Assembly (NCBI RefSeq): GCF_013283835.1
Contig: NZ_CP054052.1
Location: 3,224,001-3,288,000, forward strand
Direction of reading: 5' to 3'
Length of the DNA: 64,000 bases
Origin: Poseidonibacter lekithochrous
GTDB lineage: Bacteria > Campylobacterota > Campylobacteria > Campylobacterales > Arcobacteraceae
This document shows positions 34,963 to 43,400 of this stretch, one piece after another. Each line of letters opens with the position of its first letter. The first letter of the stretch is position 1. The notes beneath the pieces were generated by a model. The model saw only the letters and a list, made by a program, of their open reading frames with translations, ran no database searches and had not been told where the DNA came from. The position numbers and the translations under genes were made by a program.

Positions 34963-36243
34963 ATGGCAGGATTAAAAGATCTTAAAGGTCAAGGACATGC
35001 ACCAACATTGTTTATGGCTTTTTTATATTTCGATATGAGTTTTATGGTATGGACAATGTTAGGTCCATTAAGTACAGAGATTAGTGAAGCATTAGCCTTA
35101 ACTGGTCATATAATGACAGCAGGAGAAAAAGCAACTTTACTTTCTCTTCCAATTTTATCAGGGGCTATATTAAGAGTAGTACTTGGATTTGGAGTTGATA
35201 AATTAGGAGCAAAAAGAACTGCACTTATTTCTCAAACTATTGTTATTGCTGCTTTATTAACAGCTTATATTCAAGGTAATAGTATTACTTATAATCAATT
35301 ATTAATAGTAGCACTTGGTCTTGGTTTTGCAGGAGCTTCATTTGCAGTTGCACTTCCACAAGCTGGTCAATGGTATCCACCAAAACTTCAAGGTGTTGTT
35401 TTAGGAATTGCGGGAGCTGGTAATATTGGAGTTGTAATTGACTTCTTATTTGCACCAAAAATTGCTGAAATCTGGGGATGGGAATCTGTATTTGGAGTTG
35501 GAGCATTTATGGCTATTGTAGTATTCGTAGCTTACTTATTCCTAGCACAAGATGCGCCGGAAGATGTATATAAAAAGAATCCAAAGAAACTAAAAGATTA
35601 TGGAAAGCTATTAAAAGACAAAGATACTTGGTGGTTCTGTCTATTCTATGCTGTGTCTTTTGGTGGATTTGTAGGATTTGCTGGATATATGAAAGTATAT
35701 TTAATGAACACTTATCAAGTTGATATGTCTGCTTTTGGTTTAGATATATTAGATGAAGGAAATGTAAAAGTAATTGCGGGTTACTTTGGAGCATTATGTA
35801 TCTTCGCAGGTGCTGTTTTAAGACCAGTTGGTGGAGCAGTTGCCGATAAAATTGGTGGAGTTAGATCACTTTATTACTTCTATGGATTAGTAGCTTTATT
35901 AGTAATTATTAATGCTACAATGAGTTTACCATTTGGAGTTGCTATTTTAGTTTTATTCTTAATTATGGCAAGTTTAGGAATGGCAAATGGATCAGTATTC
36001 CAATTAGTTCCACAAAGATTTGGTAAAGACATTGGTATTATGACAGGTATTGTTGGATGTGCTGGTGGTCTTGGTGGTACTGCACTTATTCAAACACTTG
36101 GTTGGTCAAAAGGTGCCTTTGATGGATATACAGCTGGATTCTTAATCTTTGCAGTTGTTGTATTTGTTGCTATTTCTGGTATTTCATTAGTGAAAACTAG
36201 ATGGAGAACTACATGGGGAGTTCAAGCAGGAGGTAGAATATAA
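34963..36243 (+). CDS. narK: Nitrate/nitrite MFS transporter
   Basis: The 426-residue inner-membrane protein has about twelve helices. GPLSTEISEAL, SGAILRVVLGFGVDKLGAKR and the later AGALCIFAGAVLRPVGGAVAD contain the arginines and glycine-rich nitrate signature segments of the NarK/NasA/NRT2 family. It imports nitrate or exchanges nitrate and nitrite. It heads the plus-strand nitrate cluster and ends at a strong terminator overlapping its stop codon. The family name does not tell direction of transport. Confidence 0.92.
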   Translation: MAGLKDLKGQGHAPTLFMAFLYFDMSFMVWTMLGPLSTEISEALALTGHIMTAGEKATLLSLPILSGAILRVVLGFGVDKLGAKRTALISQTIVIAALLTAYIQGNSITYNQLLIVALGLGFAGASFAVALPQAGQWYPPKLQGVVLGIAGAGNIGVVIDFLFAPKIAEIWGWESVFGVGAFMAIVVFVAYLFLAQDAPEDVYKKNPKKLKDYGKLLKDKDTWWFCLFYAVSFGGFVGFAGYMKVYLMNTYQVDMSAFGLDILDEGNVKVIAGYFGALCIFAGAVLRPVGGAVADKIGGVRSLYYFYGLVALLVIINATMSLPFGVAILVLFLIMASLGMANGSVFQLVPQRFGKDIGIMTGIVGCAGGLGGTALIQTLGWSKGAFDGYTAGFLIFAVVVFVAISGISLVKTRWRTTWGVQAGGRI

Positions 36244-36262
36244 AAAGAGCTTAGCTCTTTTT
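36242..36262 (+). terminator. Terminator after narK
   Basis: A nine-base perfect stem, AAAAAGAGC with GCTCTTTTT and a TTA loop, begins inside the narK stop codon and ends in a T run. Confidence 0.85.
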
Positions 36263-36307
36263 ATATTTAAATTAGAACTTGGATTAAATAGTTTTAATTT
36301 AAATATA
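36262..36307. repeat. 13-base inverted repeat before the kinase/phosphatase gene
   Basis: TATATTTAAATTA (36262-36274) and its exact complement (36295-36307) flank 20 bases and end 16 bases before the TTG start of the next gene. It may be an operator or an mRNA stem that exposes the ribosome site. Confidence 0.5.
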
Positions 36308-36323
36308 AAATGAAGGTTTTAAA

Positions 36324-37949
36324 TTGAGTAAAAATAATATAAGTACATCAGGATTTTCACTAGCTAAAAGACAAGAATTAATAGGTGATGATTATTATGA
36401 AATAAAACAATTTAATGACCTAACTATTGCCGTTTTATGTGATGGTGTAGGTTCAGCTGAAGCAGGTGCATTAGCTGCAAAAAAAGTAACTCAACATATA
36501 ATTACAAACTTCAAAAATATTCCAAAAACTTGGTCTATAGAAAAAGCTATCAAAACTTTTATTAGCTCAATTAATCAAATTTTATATGCTCAATCAATTC
36601 AAGATTATGAAAGACCCGAACTTGTAACTACTGTAACAGTTGCAGTTATCAAAGGAAATAGACTTTATGGTGCAAATGTAGGAGACAGTAGAATCTATCT
36701 TTTTAGGGATAATTCCTTAACTCAATTATCACATGACCACAATGAAGAGGGAATGGATAATGTTCTAACAGATGCCATTGGAATTGATAATGAGGTTGAG
36801 ATTTTTTACTTTGAAAACAATATTCATAAAAATGACAAAGTTTTACTTTGTAGTGATGGTTTATATTCACTTATGAGCGAAGATACACTTTGTAGAAATC
36901 TAGAAAATGGAGCTTATCATATTGTAAAAAAAGCTAGTTCTCTAGTAGAAGACAATCTTCCTGATGACACCTCTGCTGTTGTTTTAGAGATTAACCAAAC
37001 TGATGAAATACAAAAAATGAAAGATCTAAAACTATTAATCCCTGAGAAACTAAAAAGAGGTGATGAAATAGATGGGTATAAACTAACTTTGTCTTTAATA
37101 CAAAATGATAGAACATGGGTTTGTGAAAAAAACTCAAAAGAGTATGTAATAAAATTCGCACCCTATGAAGCACTAGAAAATGAAGATATTTTAGATTTAT
37201 ATACAAAAGAAGTATGGAATGCAAAAAGATTAAAAGCAGGATTTTTCCCAAAATCTGTAGTTCCAAAAAATAGAACTGCAAGATATTATATTATGAAAAA
37301 ACTTGAAGGAATTACTCTAAAACAATACTTGAAAAAAAGAACTTTATCTATTGAAGATTCTATTACTTTAGCTAAGACTTTATTATCAATGAGTCAGTAT
37401 TTATTAAAATTTAACTTAGTACATGGAGATATCAAACCTGAAAATATTATTGTTATGAGACGTGATGGGAAAAATATATTTAAAGTAATTGATTTTGGAT
37501 CTATCACAGAAGTTTTCTCTATAATTAATAAAGCAGGAACAGCCTCATATCTAGCCCCTGAGAGATTTCAAGAATCTTCTATAAATGAAAAAACGGAAGT
37601 TTATTCTATTGGAGTTACTTTATATGAATCATTGACAAATAAATTTCCTTATGGGGAAATAGAACCTTTTCAAAATCCAAGTTTCAAAAATATCAAACTA
37701 CCACAAAAATATAATAGTAATATTCCAGATTGGTTAGAGAGTATAATTTTACGCTCAACTTGCGCAGATGAAAAACTTAGATATTCAAATTATTCTTTTA
37801 TGAAATTTGAATTAGATAATCCAAATAAAGTGGAACCATTTTTTAATAAAAACACTCCTTTATTAGAAAGAGACCCTTTAAAATTCTATAAATATGGTTT
37901 CTATTTTTTATTGATTTTAAACTTTATTTTACTTATTCGTTCATCTTAA
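36324..37949 (+). CDS. Fused PP2C-type phosphatase and Ser/Thr protein kinase
   Basis: The 541-residue product starts with TTG (AAGG seven bases upstream). Residues 1-235 are a PP2C phosphatase with LCDGVGSAEAG and GANVGDSRIYL metal-binding segments. Residues 255-505 are a kinase with VIKFAP (lysine), HGDIKPENIIV (catalytic loop), IDFGS (metal) and the APER motif; the glycine-rich loop is poorly kept. A membrane helix at 520-537 ends the protein. Similar fused kinase-phosphatases occur in nitrate-assimilation clusters of other Proteobacteria. It sits between narK and the first nas gene; probable role is post-translational control of nitrate transport or reduction. Confidence 0.88.
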   Translation: MSKNNISTSGFSLAKRQELIGDDYYEIKQFNDLTIAVLCDGVGSAEAGALAAKKVTQHIITNFKNIPKTWSIEKAIKTFISSINQILYAQSIQDYERPELVTTVTVAVIKGNRLYGANVGDSRIYLFRDNSLTQLSHDHNEEGMDNVLTDAIGIDNEVEIFYFENNIHKNDKVLLCSDGLYSLMSEDTLCRNLENGAYHIVKKASSLVEDNLPDDTSAVVLEINQTDEIQKMKDLKLLIPEKLKRGDEIDGYKLTLSLIQNDRTWVCEKNSKEYVIKFAPYEALENEDILDLYTKEVWNAKRLKAGFFPKSVVPKNRTARYYIMKKLEGITLKQYLKKRTLSIEDSITLAKTLLSMSQYLLKFNLVHGDIKPENIIVMRRDGKNIFKVIDFGSITEVFSIINKAGTASYLAPERFQESSINEKTEVYSIGVTLYESLTNKFPYGEIEPFQNPSFKNIKLPQKYNSNIPDWLESIILRSTCADEKLRYSNYSFMKFELDNPNKVEPFFNKNTPLLERDPLKFYKYGFYFLLILNFILLIRSS

Positions 37950-37961
37950 AAAAGTAGTTAA

Positions 37962-37974
37962 TTTTTATACATCT
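37962..37974 (+). promoter_or_regulatory. TATACA-type motif before the first nas gene
   Basis: TTTTTATACATCT lies about 80 bases before the molybdoenzyme start and is followed at 37985 by TTTACATTAA. The same pair of boxes is found upstream of nirA, narK and, with altered layout, nirB. Confidence 0.5.
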
Positions 37975-38052
37975 ATTTCTTAACTTTACATTAATTTATA
38001 GTATAATCTTTCATATAAATATTATGAATTATTAATTTAGAGGTTATAAAAA

Positions 38053-40053
38053 ATGATTAAGTCTGTATGTGGTTATTGCGGTGTAGGATGTGGTTTAGAA
38101 TTTGAAGAAAATAAACTACTTGGAGATGTGACTTATCCAACAAATGAGGGTAAACTTTGTTCAAAAGGTATTTCTGAACTTGTAAGTATCCAAACTCCCA
38201 CAAGACTTCTTCGTCCTCATAAAAGAGACTCAATAAAAGATGAATACAAAGTAACATCTTGGGAAGATGCAATATCTACAATTGCAAATAAAATCCAAGA
38301 AACATCAAAAGAAAAAATCGGTTTTTACCTATCTGGACAATTACTAACAGAAGATTATTACATTGCTAATAAATTAGGTAAAGGTTTTATTGGTACTAAT
38401 AATGTAGATACAAATAGTAGAACATGTATGTCAAGTGCAGTAGTTGCTCAAAAAAAAGCTTTTGGGATTGATTATGTTCCAGTTAGAATGGAAGATATAC
38501 ACAAAAGTGATTTACTTATATTAACGGGAGCTAATACCGCTGAAGCTCATGTAGTTTTTCACAATAGAATCAAAAAAGCTAAAAAAGAAGGTCTAAAAAT
38601 AATTGTAATTGACCCAAGATTTACAGATACTGCAAAAATAGCAGATTTGTATTTGCCAATTAAAGCAAATAGTGATATCGATTTTTTCAATCTTATCTCA
38701 AAACGAATTATTGATGAAGGTTTAGTAGATGAAGAGTTTGTTTTAAATCATGTGAATAACTATGAACTATTAAAAAATAAATTCAAAAGAATTCCAGTAA
38801 CAAAAATGCTAAAAAGAACTGGTCTTTCAAAAGAACAGTTTGAGCAGTTTTGGGATATTTATAAAAACAGTGAAAATATTATCACTGCTTGGACTATGGG
38901 ATTAAATCAATCTTCTCAAGGGGTAGATAAAAACCTAGCTTTAATAAACACTCACTTATTAAATGGAAAAATATTCAAAATTGGAAATGGTCCATTTTCT
39001 CTAACAGGTCAACCAAATGCAATGGGTGGAAGAGAAGTTGGTGGATTATCAACAATGCTTGCAGTTCATTTAGGATTTGATAAAGAATCTATAAAAAAAG
39101 TATCCAAGTTTTGGAATACAAATAAAATAGATAAAAAAGAAGGGCTAACAGCAACACAAATGTTAGAAGCCAATCTTGATGTTTTAATCATTTGTCATAC
39201 AGACCCAGTTTATCATCTACCAAATAGAAATAAAGTTGAAAAGCTAATACAAAAAATACCTTTAGTAGTTGAAATCAATGCCTATGAAAATTCTGAGACT
39301 TCAAACTTCGCACATATAAAACTTCCAGCTGCTCCTTGGGGTGAAAAAGAAGGAACTCAAACAAATCTAGATAGAACTATCACAAAACAAGAAAAACTAA
39401 CTCGAACATCAATAGATTGTAAAGCTGATTGGGAAATATTCCAATTAATAGCTTTTGAGTTAGGTTTTGAAAAAGAGTTTGATTATAAAAAAAGTGAAGA
39501 TATATTTAAAGAGTTTCAAGAGATGACAAAACTAAATCCCCATCTAAATATCTATGATACATCTTATTCACAACTAAAAGAAGAACCTTTTATTTGGGGT
39601 GAAGAAATCAGAGAAAAAAAAGAATTTTTCACATCAAATAAAAAAGCTAATTTACACTTTGTTCAAAACAAACTATTAAGTGAAAAAGCTAATCTAAAAT
39701 ATCCATTTATATTACTTACAGGAAGAACAAGAGATCAATGGCATACAGGAACAAAAACAAATCTTCCTAGAACTTTACTTAAATTCAAAGAGTTAAACTT
39801 CTGTGAGATTAATACTAAAAATGCAAAAGATTTAAATATTAAAGATGGAGATTTAATCAAGATATCTTCTATTAGAGGAGAGATAGAATCTAAAGCTTTA
39901 GTAAGTGATAATATTAGAGTTGATACTATTTTCTTGCCAGTTAGTCATAGAGGAATTAACTATCTTACAAATGATTTATTAGACAAAGAATCTTTTCAGC
40001 CTGACTATAATCACTCTGCTGTAAAAATCGAATTACTTAAAAATCAATCATAA
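38053..40053 (+). CDS. nasA: Molybdopterin oxidoreductase, assimilatory nitrate reductase-like (copy 1)
   Basis: The 666-residue cytoplasmic protein has an N-terminal [4Fe-4S] site (Cys6, Cys9, Cys13, Cys36) and a molybdenum-ligand cysteine at 125 in RTCMSSAV, the pattern of NasA and Nap-type nitrate reductases rather than selenocysteine formate dehydrogenase. GRTRDQWHTGTKT near residue 565 is the C-terminal cofactor-binding domain. No Tat signal is present. It is shorter than the second copy at 43401. It is followed by a hairpin terminator and then nirA under its own promoter region. Nitrate is the likely substrate from context. Confidence 0.82.
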   Translation: MIKSVCGYCGVGCGLEFEENKLLGDVTYPTNEGKLCSKGISELVSIQTPTRLLRPHKRDSIKDEYKVTSWEDAISTIANKIQETSKEKIGFYLSGQLLTEDYYIANKLGKGFIGTNNVDTNSRTCMSSAVVAQKKAFGIDYVPVRMEDIHKSDLLILTGANTAEAHVVFHNRIKKAKKEGLKIIVIDPRFTDTAKIADLYLPIKANSDIDFFNLISKRIIDEGLVDEEFVLNHVNNYELLKNKFKRIPVTKMLKRTGLSKEQFEQFWDIYKNSENIITAWTMGLNQSSQGVDKNLALINTHLLNGKIFKIGNGPFSLTGQPNAMGGREVGGLSTMLAVHLGFDKESIKKVSKFWNTNKIDKKEGLTATQMLEANLDVLIICHTDPVYHLPNRNKVEKLIQKIPLVVEINAYENSETSNFAHIKLPAAPWGEKEGTQTNLDRTITKQEKLTRTSIDCKADWEIFQLIAFELGFEKEFDYKKSEDIFKEFQEMTKLNPHLNIYDTSYSQLKEEPFIWGEEIREKKEFFTSNKKANLHFVQNKLLSEKANLKYPFILLTGRTRDQWHTGTKTNLPRTLLKFKELNFCEINTKNAKDLNIKDGDLIKISSIRGEIESKALVSDNIRVDTIFLPVSHRGINYLTNDLLDKESFQPDYNHSAVKIELLKNQS

Positions 40054-40061
40054 ACTTAATT

Positions 40062-40096
40062 TTACATTAAATATATTCACTTTATATTTAATGTAA
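40062..40096 (+). terminator. AT-rich hairpin between nas copy 1 and nirA
   Basis: A fourteen-base perfect inverted repeat (40062-40075 with 40083-40096) is followed by CTTTTTCTT, shortly after the nas stop. It is a plausible terminator, although its stem is almost all A-T. Confidence 0.65.
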
Positions 40097-40120
40097 TCTT
40101 TTTCTTATCAATTGTCTATT

Positions 40121-40131
40121 TTTTATATACC
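40121..40131 (+). promoter_or_regulatory. TATAC-type motif before nirA
   Basis: TTTTATATACC lies about 70 bases before nirA, with TTTACATTAG (40154-40163) and TATAAA (40173-40178) downstream. The arrangement resembles that before the first nas gene, where TTTACATTAA is followed by TATAAT. Confidence 0.5.
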
Positions 40132-40199
40132 TTAACTTTAAATCTACATAAATTTTACATTAGAATAGTAAGTATAAATACTATTTGGAGTAAGAAATA

Positions 40200-41795
40200 A
40201 TGAAAGTTTTTGAAGAAGCCTACAACTTAAGAAATAAGAAAATCAATAAAATTGAGAAGATAAAAGAAGAAAAAATTCCCTTAGAATTTTTTGCAAAATT
40301 TGAAGAATTATGCAAAGGTTCATATGAAGAAAATATCACAGCAAGTGATACAAAACACTTCCTAAAATGTTTTGGAATTTATGATAAAGGAAATAGTGAT
40401 TCTTTTGTAATTAGAATTAGAATACCAGGTGGACAGCTTTCAATTGAACAAGCTTTAAAATTATCTCAAACTGCTAAAAAATACGGAAATGATTATATAG
40501 ATATTACAACTAGAGGACAACTAGAATTTAGATATTTAAAATTTAGTGAACTTCCTACAGTTTTAAATGAATTAGAATCAGTAGGTATTACTACTTTCCA
40601 ATGTGCAGGGGATAACTTCAGAGGTGCTGTAACTTCACCACTTGATGGATATTCAAAAACTTCTCCAATAGATACGATGCCATTATTAGAACAAATGCAA
40701 GATGTCTTCTTGAAAAATGAAGACTGGATAGGAACACTTCCTAGAAAATTCAATACTGCTATTTTAGGAGATACAGTAAATACATGTAACATCTTTGGAA
40801 ATGACTGTGCTTTTGCCCTAGCTTCTAAAAATGGTGAATATGGATTTAACTTATACCTAGGTGGAAAAGTTGGAGTTCAAGCAAGACCTTTAAATCTTTT
40901 TGTTAAACCAAATCAAGTAAAAGACGTATTTGAAACAGTAATCAAACTATTTAAATCTTATGGTTTTAGAGATAACAGAAACAAAAATAGATTAAATTTC
41001 CTATTAGATGCTGTAAGTTTAGAAGAGTTTGCAAAAGGAATTATTGAGTTCTCAAAACTTCCTTTAGATGAAGCAGGAGAATTATTAGTAAAAGAAGAGT
41101 TTACTTTGGATGATACTTCTACTATTGAGCTAAAGAATAATAAAAGTGCTATTCACTTTGGTATTCCATCTGGAATTTTTTGTGGAAAAGACTTGGAAGA
41201 AGCTGCATTATTAGCACAAAACTATGATGGAATTATTAGACTTACTTTCGAGCAGAGTTTTTATATTATTACAGATACTTCAAATATTCAAGATATTAAA
41301 ACTTCACCTTTATATACTAAATATGATTCTTACCACAATATTTATTTTAACAATCAAATTGCCTGTGCAGGTACAAATGAGTGTTCTTTTGGAGTAATTC
41401 CAAATAAACCAGATGCTATAGAAATGGCTATGTATTTAAACAAACATATTCCAATAGAGAATGGAAAAGTAAGAATGTACTGGTCAGCCTGTCCAAAAGG
41501 ATGTGGTATTCACGGTGTTGCAGATATTGGATTTGAGGGAGCTAAGGCTAAAGATGAAGAAGGAAACTCTTGTTATGGAGTAAAAATCTTCATTGGTGGA
41601 AAAGCTGCAAACTCAATACTTGAAGCTAGACAATTAACAAAAGCTATTCCTCTTCCTAAAGCACAAGAAGTTACAAAAGAATTATTAAGTATTTACAAAA
41701 GTGCAAAACTTGAAAATGAAACTTTTGAGAGTTTTGATACAAGAGTTTTAGCCAATTTAGAGATAGAAGAAATTCAAAGTAGAATAGGACTTTAA
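40200..41795 (+). CDS. nirA: Ferredoxin-type assimilatory nitrite reductase
   Basis: The 531-residue cytoplasmic enzyme reduces nitrite to ammonium. The siroheme/[4Fe-4S] cysteines are Cys389, Cys395 (CAGTNEC), Cys431 and Cys435 (CPKGC). It has the twofold NirA/CysI repeat with ITTRGQLEFR near residue 102. It resembles nitrite rather than sulfite reductase by context; by sequence alone the two are hard to separate. GGAG precedes the ATG. It is 2 bases before the iron-sulfur/membrane gene, so nirA, the electron module and the second nas gene form one transcript. Confidence 0.88.
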   Translation: MKVFEEAYNLRNKKINKIEKIKEEKIPLEFFAKFEELCKGSYEENITASDTKHFLKCFGIYDKGNSDSFVIRIRIPGGQLSIEQALKLSQTAKKYGNDYIDITTRGQLEFRYLKFSELPTVLNELESVGITTFQCAGDNFRGAVTSPLDGYSKTSPIDTMPLLEQMQDVFLKNEDWIGTLPRKFNTAILGDTVNTCNIFGNDCAFALASKNGEYGFNLYLGGKVGVQARPLNLFVKPNQVKDVFETVIKLFKSYGFRDNRNKNRLNFLLDAVSLEEFAKGIIEFSKLPLDEAGELLVKEEFTLDDTSTIELKNNKSAIHFGIPSGIFCGKDLEEAALLAQNYDGIIRLTFEQSFYIITDTSNIQDIKTSPLYTKYDSYHNIYFNNQIACAGTNECSFGVIPNKPDAIEMAMYLNKHIPIENGKVRMYWSACPKGCGIHGVADIGFEGAKAKDEEGNSCYGVKIFIGGKAANSILEARQLTKAIPLPKAQEVTKELLSIYKSAKLENETFESFDTRVLANLEIEEIQSRIGL

Positions 41796-41797
41796 TC

Positions 41798-43399
41798 ATG
41801 AGCACCAACGAAACTACTCCATTAGAAAGCTTTATAAATCACAAAGCAGATACAAATATGCAATGTGGAAATTATAGTATTGATATTCCTAAACCCAAAG
41901 AGGGAGAACAATATAGATTTCACTTTGATGCAACTGCTTGTGTTGGTTGTCACTGTTGTGAAGTTGCTTGTAATGAACAAAATAATAATCCAAGTGATAT
42001 TAAATGGAGAAGAGTAGGAGAGCTTCAAAGTGGAATTTTCCCAAAAGTAACTAATCATTTTAATTCAATGTCATGTAATCACTGTGTTGACCCAGAGTGT
42101 CTAAAAGGTTGTCCAACTGAATCTTATATCAAGTTTGATAATGGAATTGTTTTCCATGATGATGATACATGTATTGGCTGTCAATACTGTACTTGGAACT
42201 GTCCTTATGAGGTTCCAGTATTCAATGAAGACAGAGGAATAGTAACTAAGTGTCATATGTGTCATGATAAACTTGAAGTTGGTCAAACTCCTGCATGTGT
42301 ACAAGCCTGTCCAGCAGGAGCAATTGCAATAGAGATTGTAAATGTAAAAGATTGGGTAGAAAAAGACATGGCAAAGCAAGGTGTTGCACCTCATCTACCA
42401 AATATCGAAATTACAAAACCTACAACAAGATATACAATTGACCCTGAGGAAAATACTCAAAAAGTAACTCCTGCTGATGATCATATAATCAAACCAAACC
42501 ATTCTGAATGGCCATTAGTATTTATGACTATCTTAACTCAAATATCTGTAGGTGGATTTGCTACACTTGTTTTAGGTGAGTTTATTAATCTGCTTGGATT
42601 TAATCTTGCTCAGCCTAATATATGGATGATGATTGCTGTATTTATTCCTGCTGCTATTGGATTGCCTTTATCAGCACTACACCTAGGACGTCCGGGACTT
42701 GCATATACTGCAATGAAGAATATCAAAACATCATGGTTAAGTAGAGAGGCTTTAGCACTTGGTGTTTATGCAGGTGGTCTTACACTACTAATTGCTATAT
42801 TCTTTTTTGATTTTTCTCAAACATTTAGATTTATAATAGAACTTGGTGTTCTTGCAACTGGTATATATGGTATTTATGCTCAATCTATGATTTATAGAAT
42901 CAAAGCACGTCCATCATGGAATAAAAAAGAGACAAGTAAAATATTCTTCTTTGTTTCATATATAGGTTTATTACTTATTACTCTTATTTTAACACTAATG
43001 GAAGAGTATACAACAGCAGGTGTAGTATTGCCATTTGCACTATTTCTTGGATACTTTCAATATGAAGAATTTTCAAAACAGAAGAGTTTCTATAAAGGTT
43101 TAGATGAAGACAAAGATGAAAACTTCTACCAGTTAAATAAAACAAAAATTTTATATGAAAACAACTTCTTAAAACACAATGACTATAGAGAAAGGTCGCT
43201 GATTATTGGGGCATTATCTCTTCCCTTACTTGCTATGTTATTACTAGCTAGTGGAAACTATTCAAGTACTATTTTGGTTTTAGGTTTAAGTATTGTTATT
43301 TCATTTTCAAGTGAAGTAGTATCTAGACTTTTATTTTATAAAACAGCAGTTGCTCTTGGACTTGCTGGGAATTTCTTCGCTGGGAATCAAAGGGGCTAA
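41798..43399 (+). CDS. Fused DmsB-like iron-sulfur and DmsC-like membrane anchor protein
   Basis: The 533-residue product joins two subunits that are usually separate. Residues 35-195 have four ferredoxin-type cysteine groups (CVGCHCCEVAC, CNHCVDPECLKGC, CIGCQYCTWNC, CHMCHDKL with CVQAC), as in DmsB. Residues 235-530 have about eight membrane helices of the DmsC anchor type. The anchor would draw electrons from quinol and pass them through the clusters to a molybdoenzyme. There is no signal peptide, so the iron-sulfur part is cytoplasmic, matching the cytoplasmic molybdoenzyme encoded 1 base later. Confidence 0.88.
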   Translation: MSTNETTPLESFINHKADTNMQCGNYSIDIPKPKEGEQYRFHFDATACVGCHCCEVACNEQNNNPSDIKWRRVGELQSGIFPKVTNHFNSMSCNHCVDPECLKGCPTESYIKFDNGIVFHDDDTCIGCQYCTWNCPYEVPVFNEDRGIVTKCHMCHDKLEVGQTPACVQACPAGAIAIEIVNVKDWVEKDMAKQGVAPHLPNIEITKPTTRYTIDPEENTQKVTPADDHIIKPNHSEWPLVFMTILTQISVGGFATLVLGEFINLLGFNLAQPNIWMMIAVFIPAAIGLPLSALHLGRPGLAYTAMKNIKTSWLSREALALGVYAGGLTLLIAIFFFDFSQTFRFIIELGVLATGIYGIYAQSMIYRIKARPSWNKKETSKIFFFVSYIGLLLITLILTLMEEYTTAGVVLPFALFLGYFQYEEFSKQKSFYKGLDEDKDENFYQLNKTKILYENNFLKHNDYRERSLIIGALSLPLLAMLLLASGNYSSTILVLGLSIVISFSSEVVSRLLFYKTAVALGLAGNFFAGNQRG

Positions 43400-43400
43400 T

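Noticed and set aside
38053-40053. Formate dehydrogenase as identity of the first molybdoenzyme
   Set aside because: The metal-ligand position is an ordinary cysteine in TCMSSAV with NasA-like surroundings, no in-frame TGA is present, and the neighbours are nitrate and nitrite genes.
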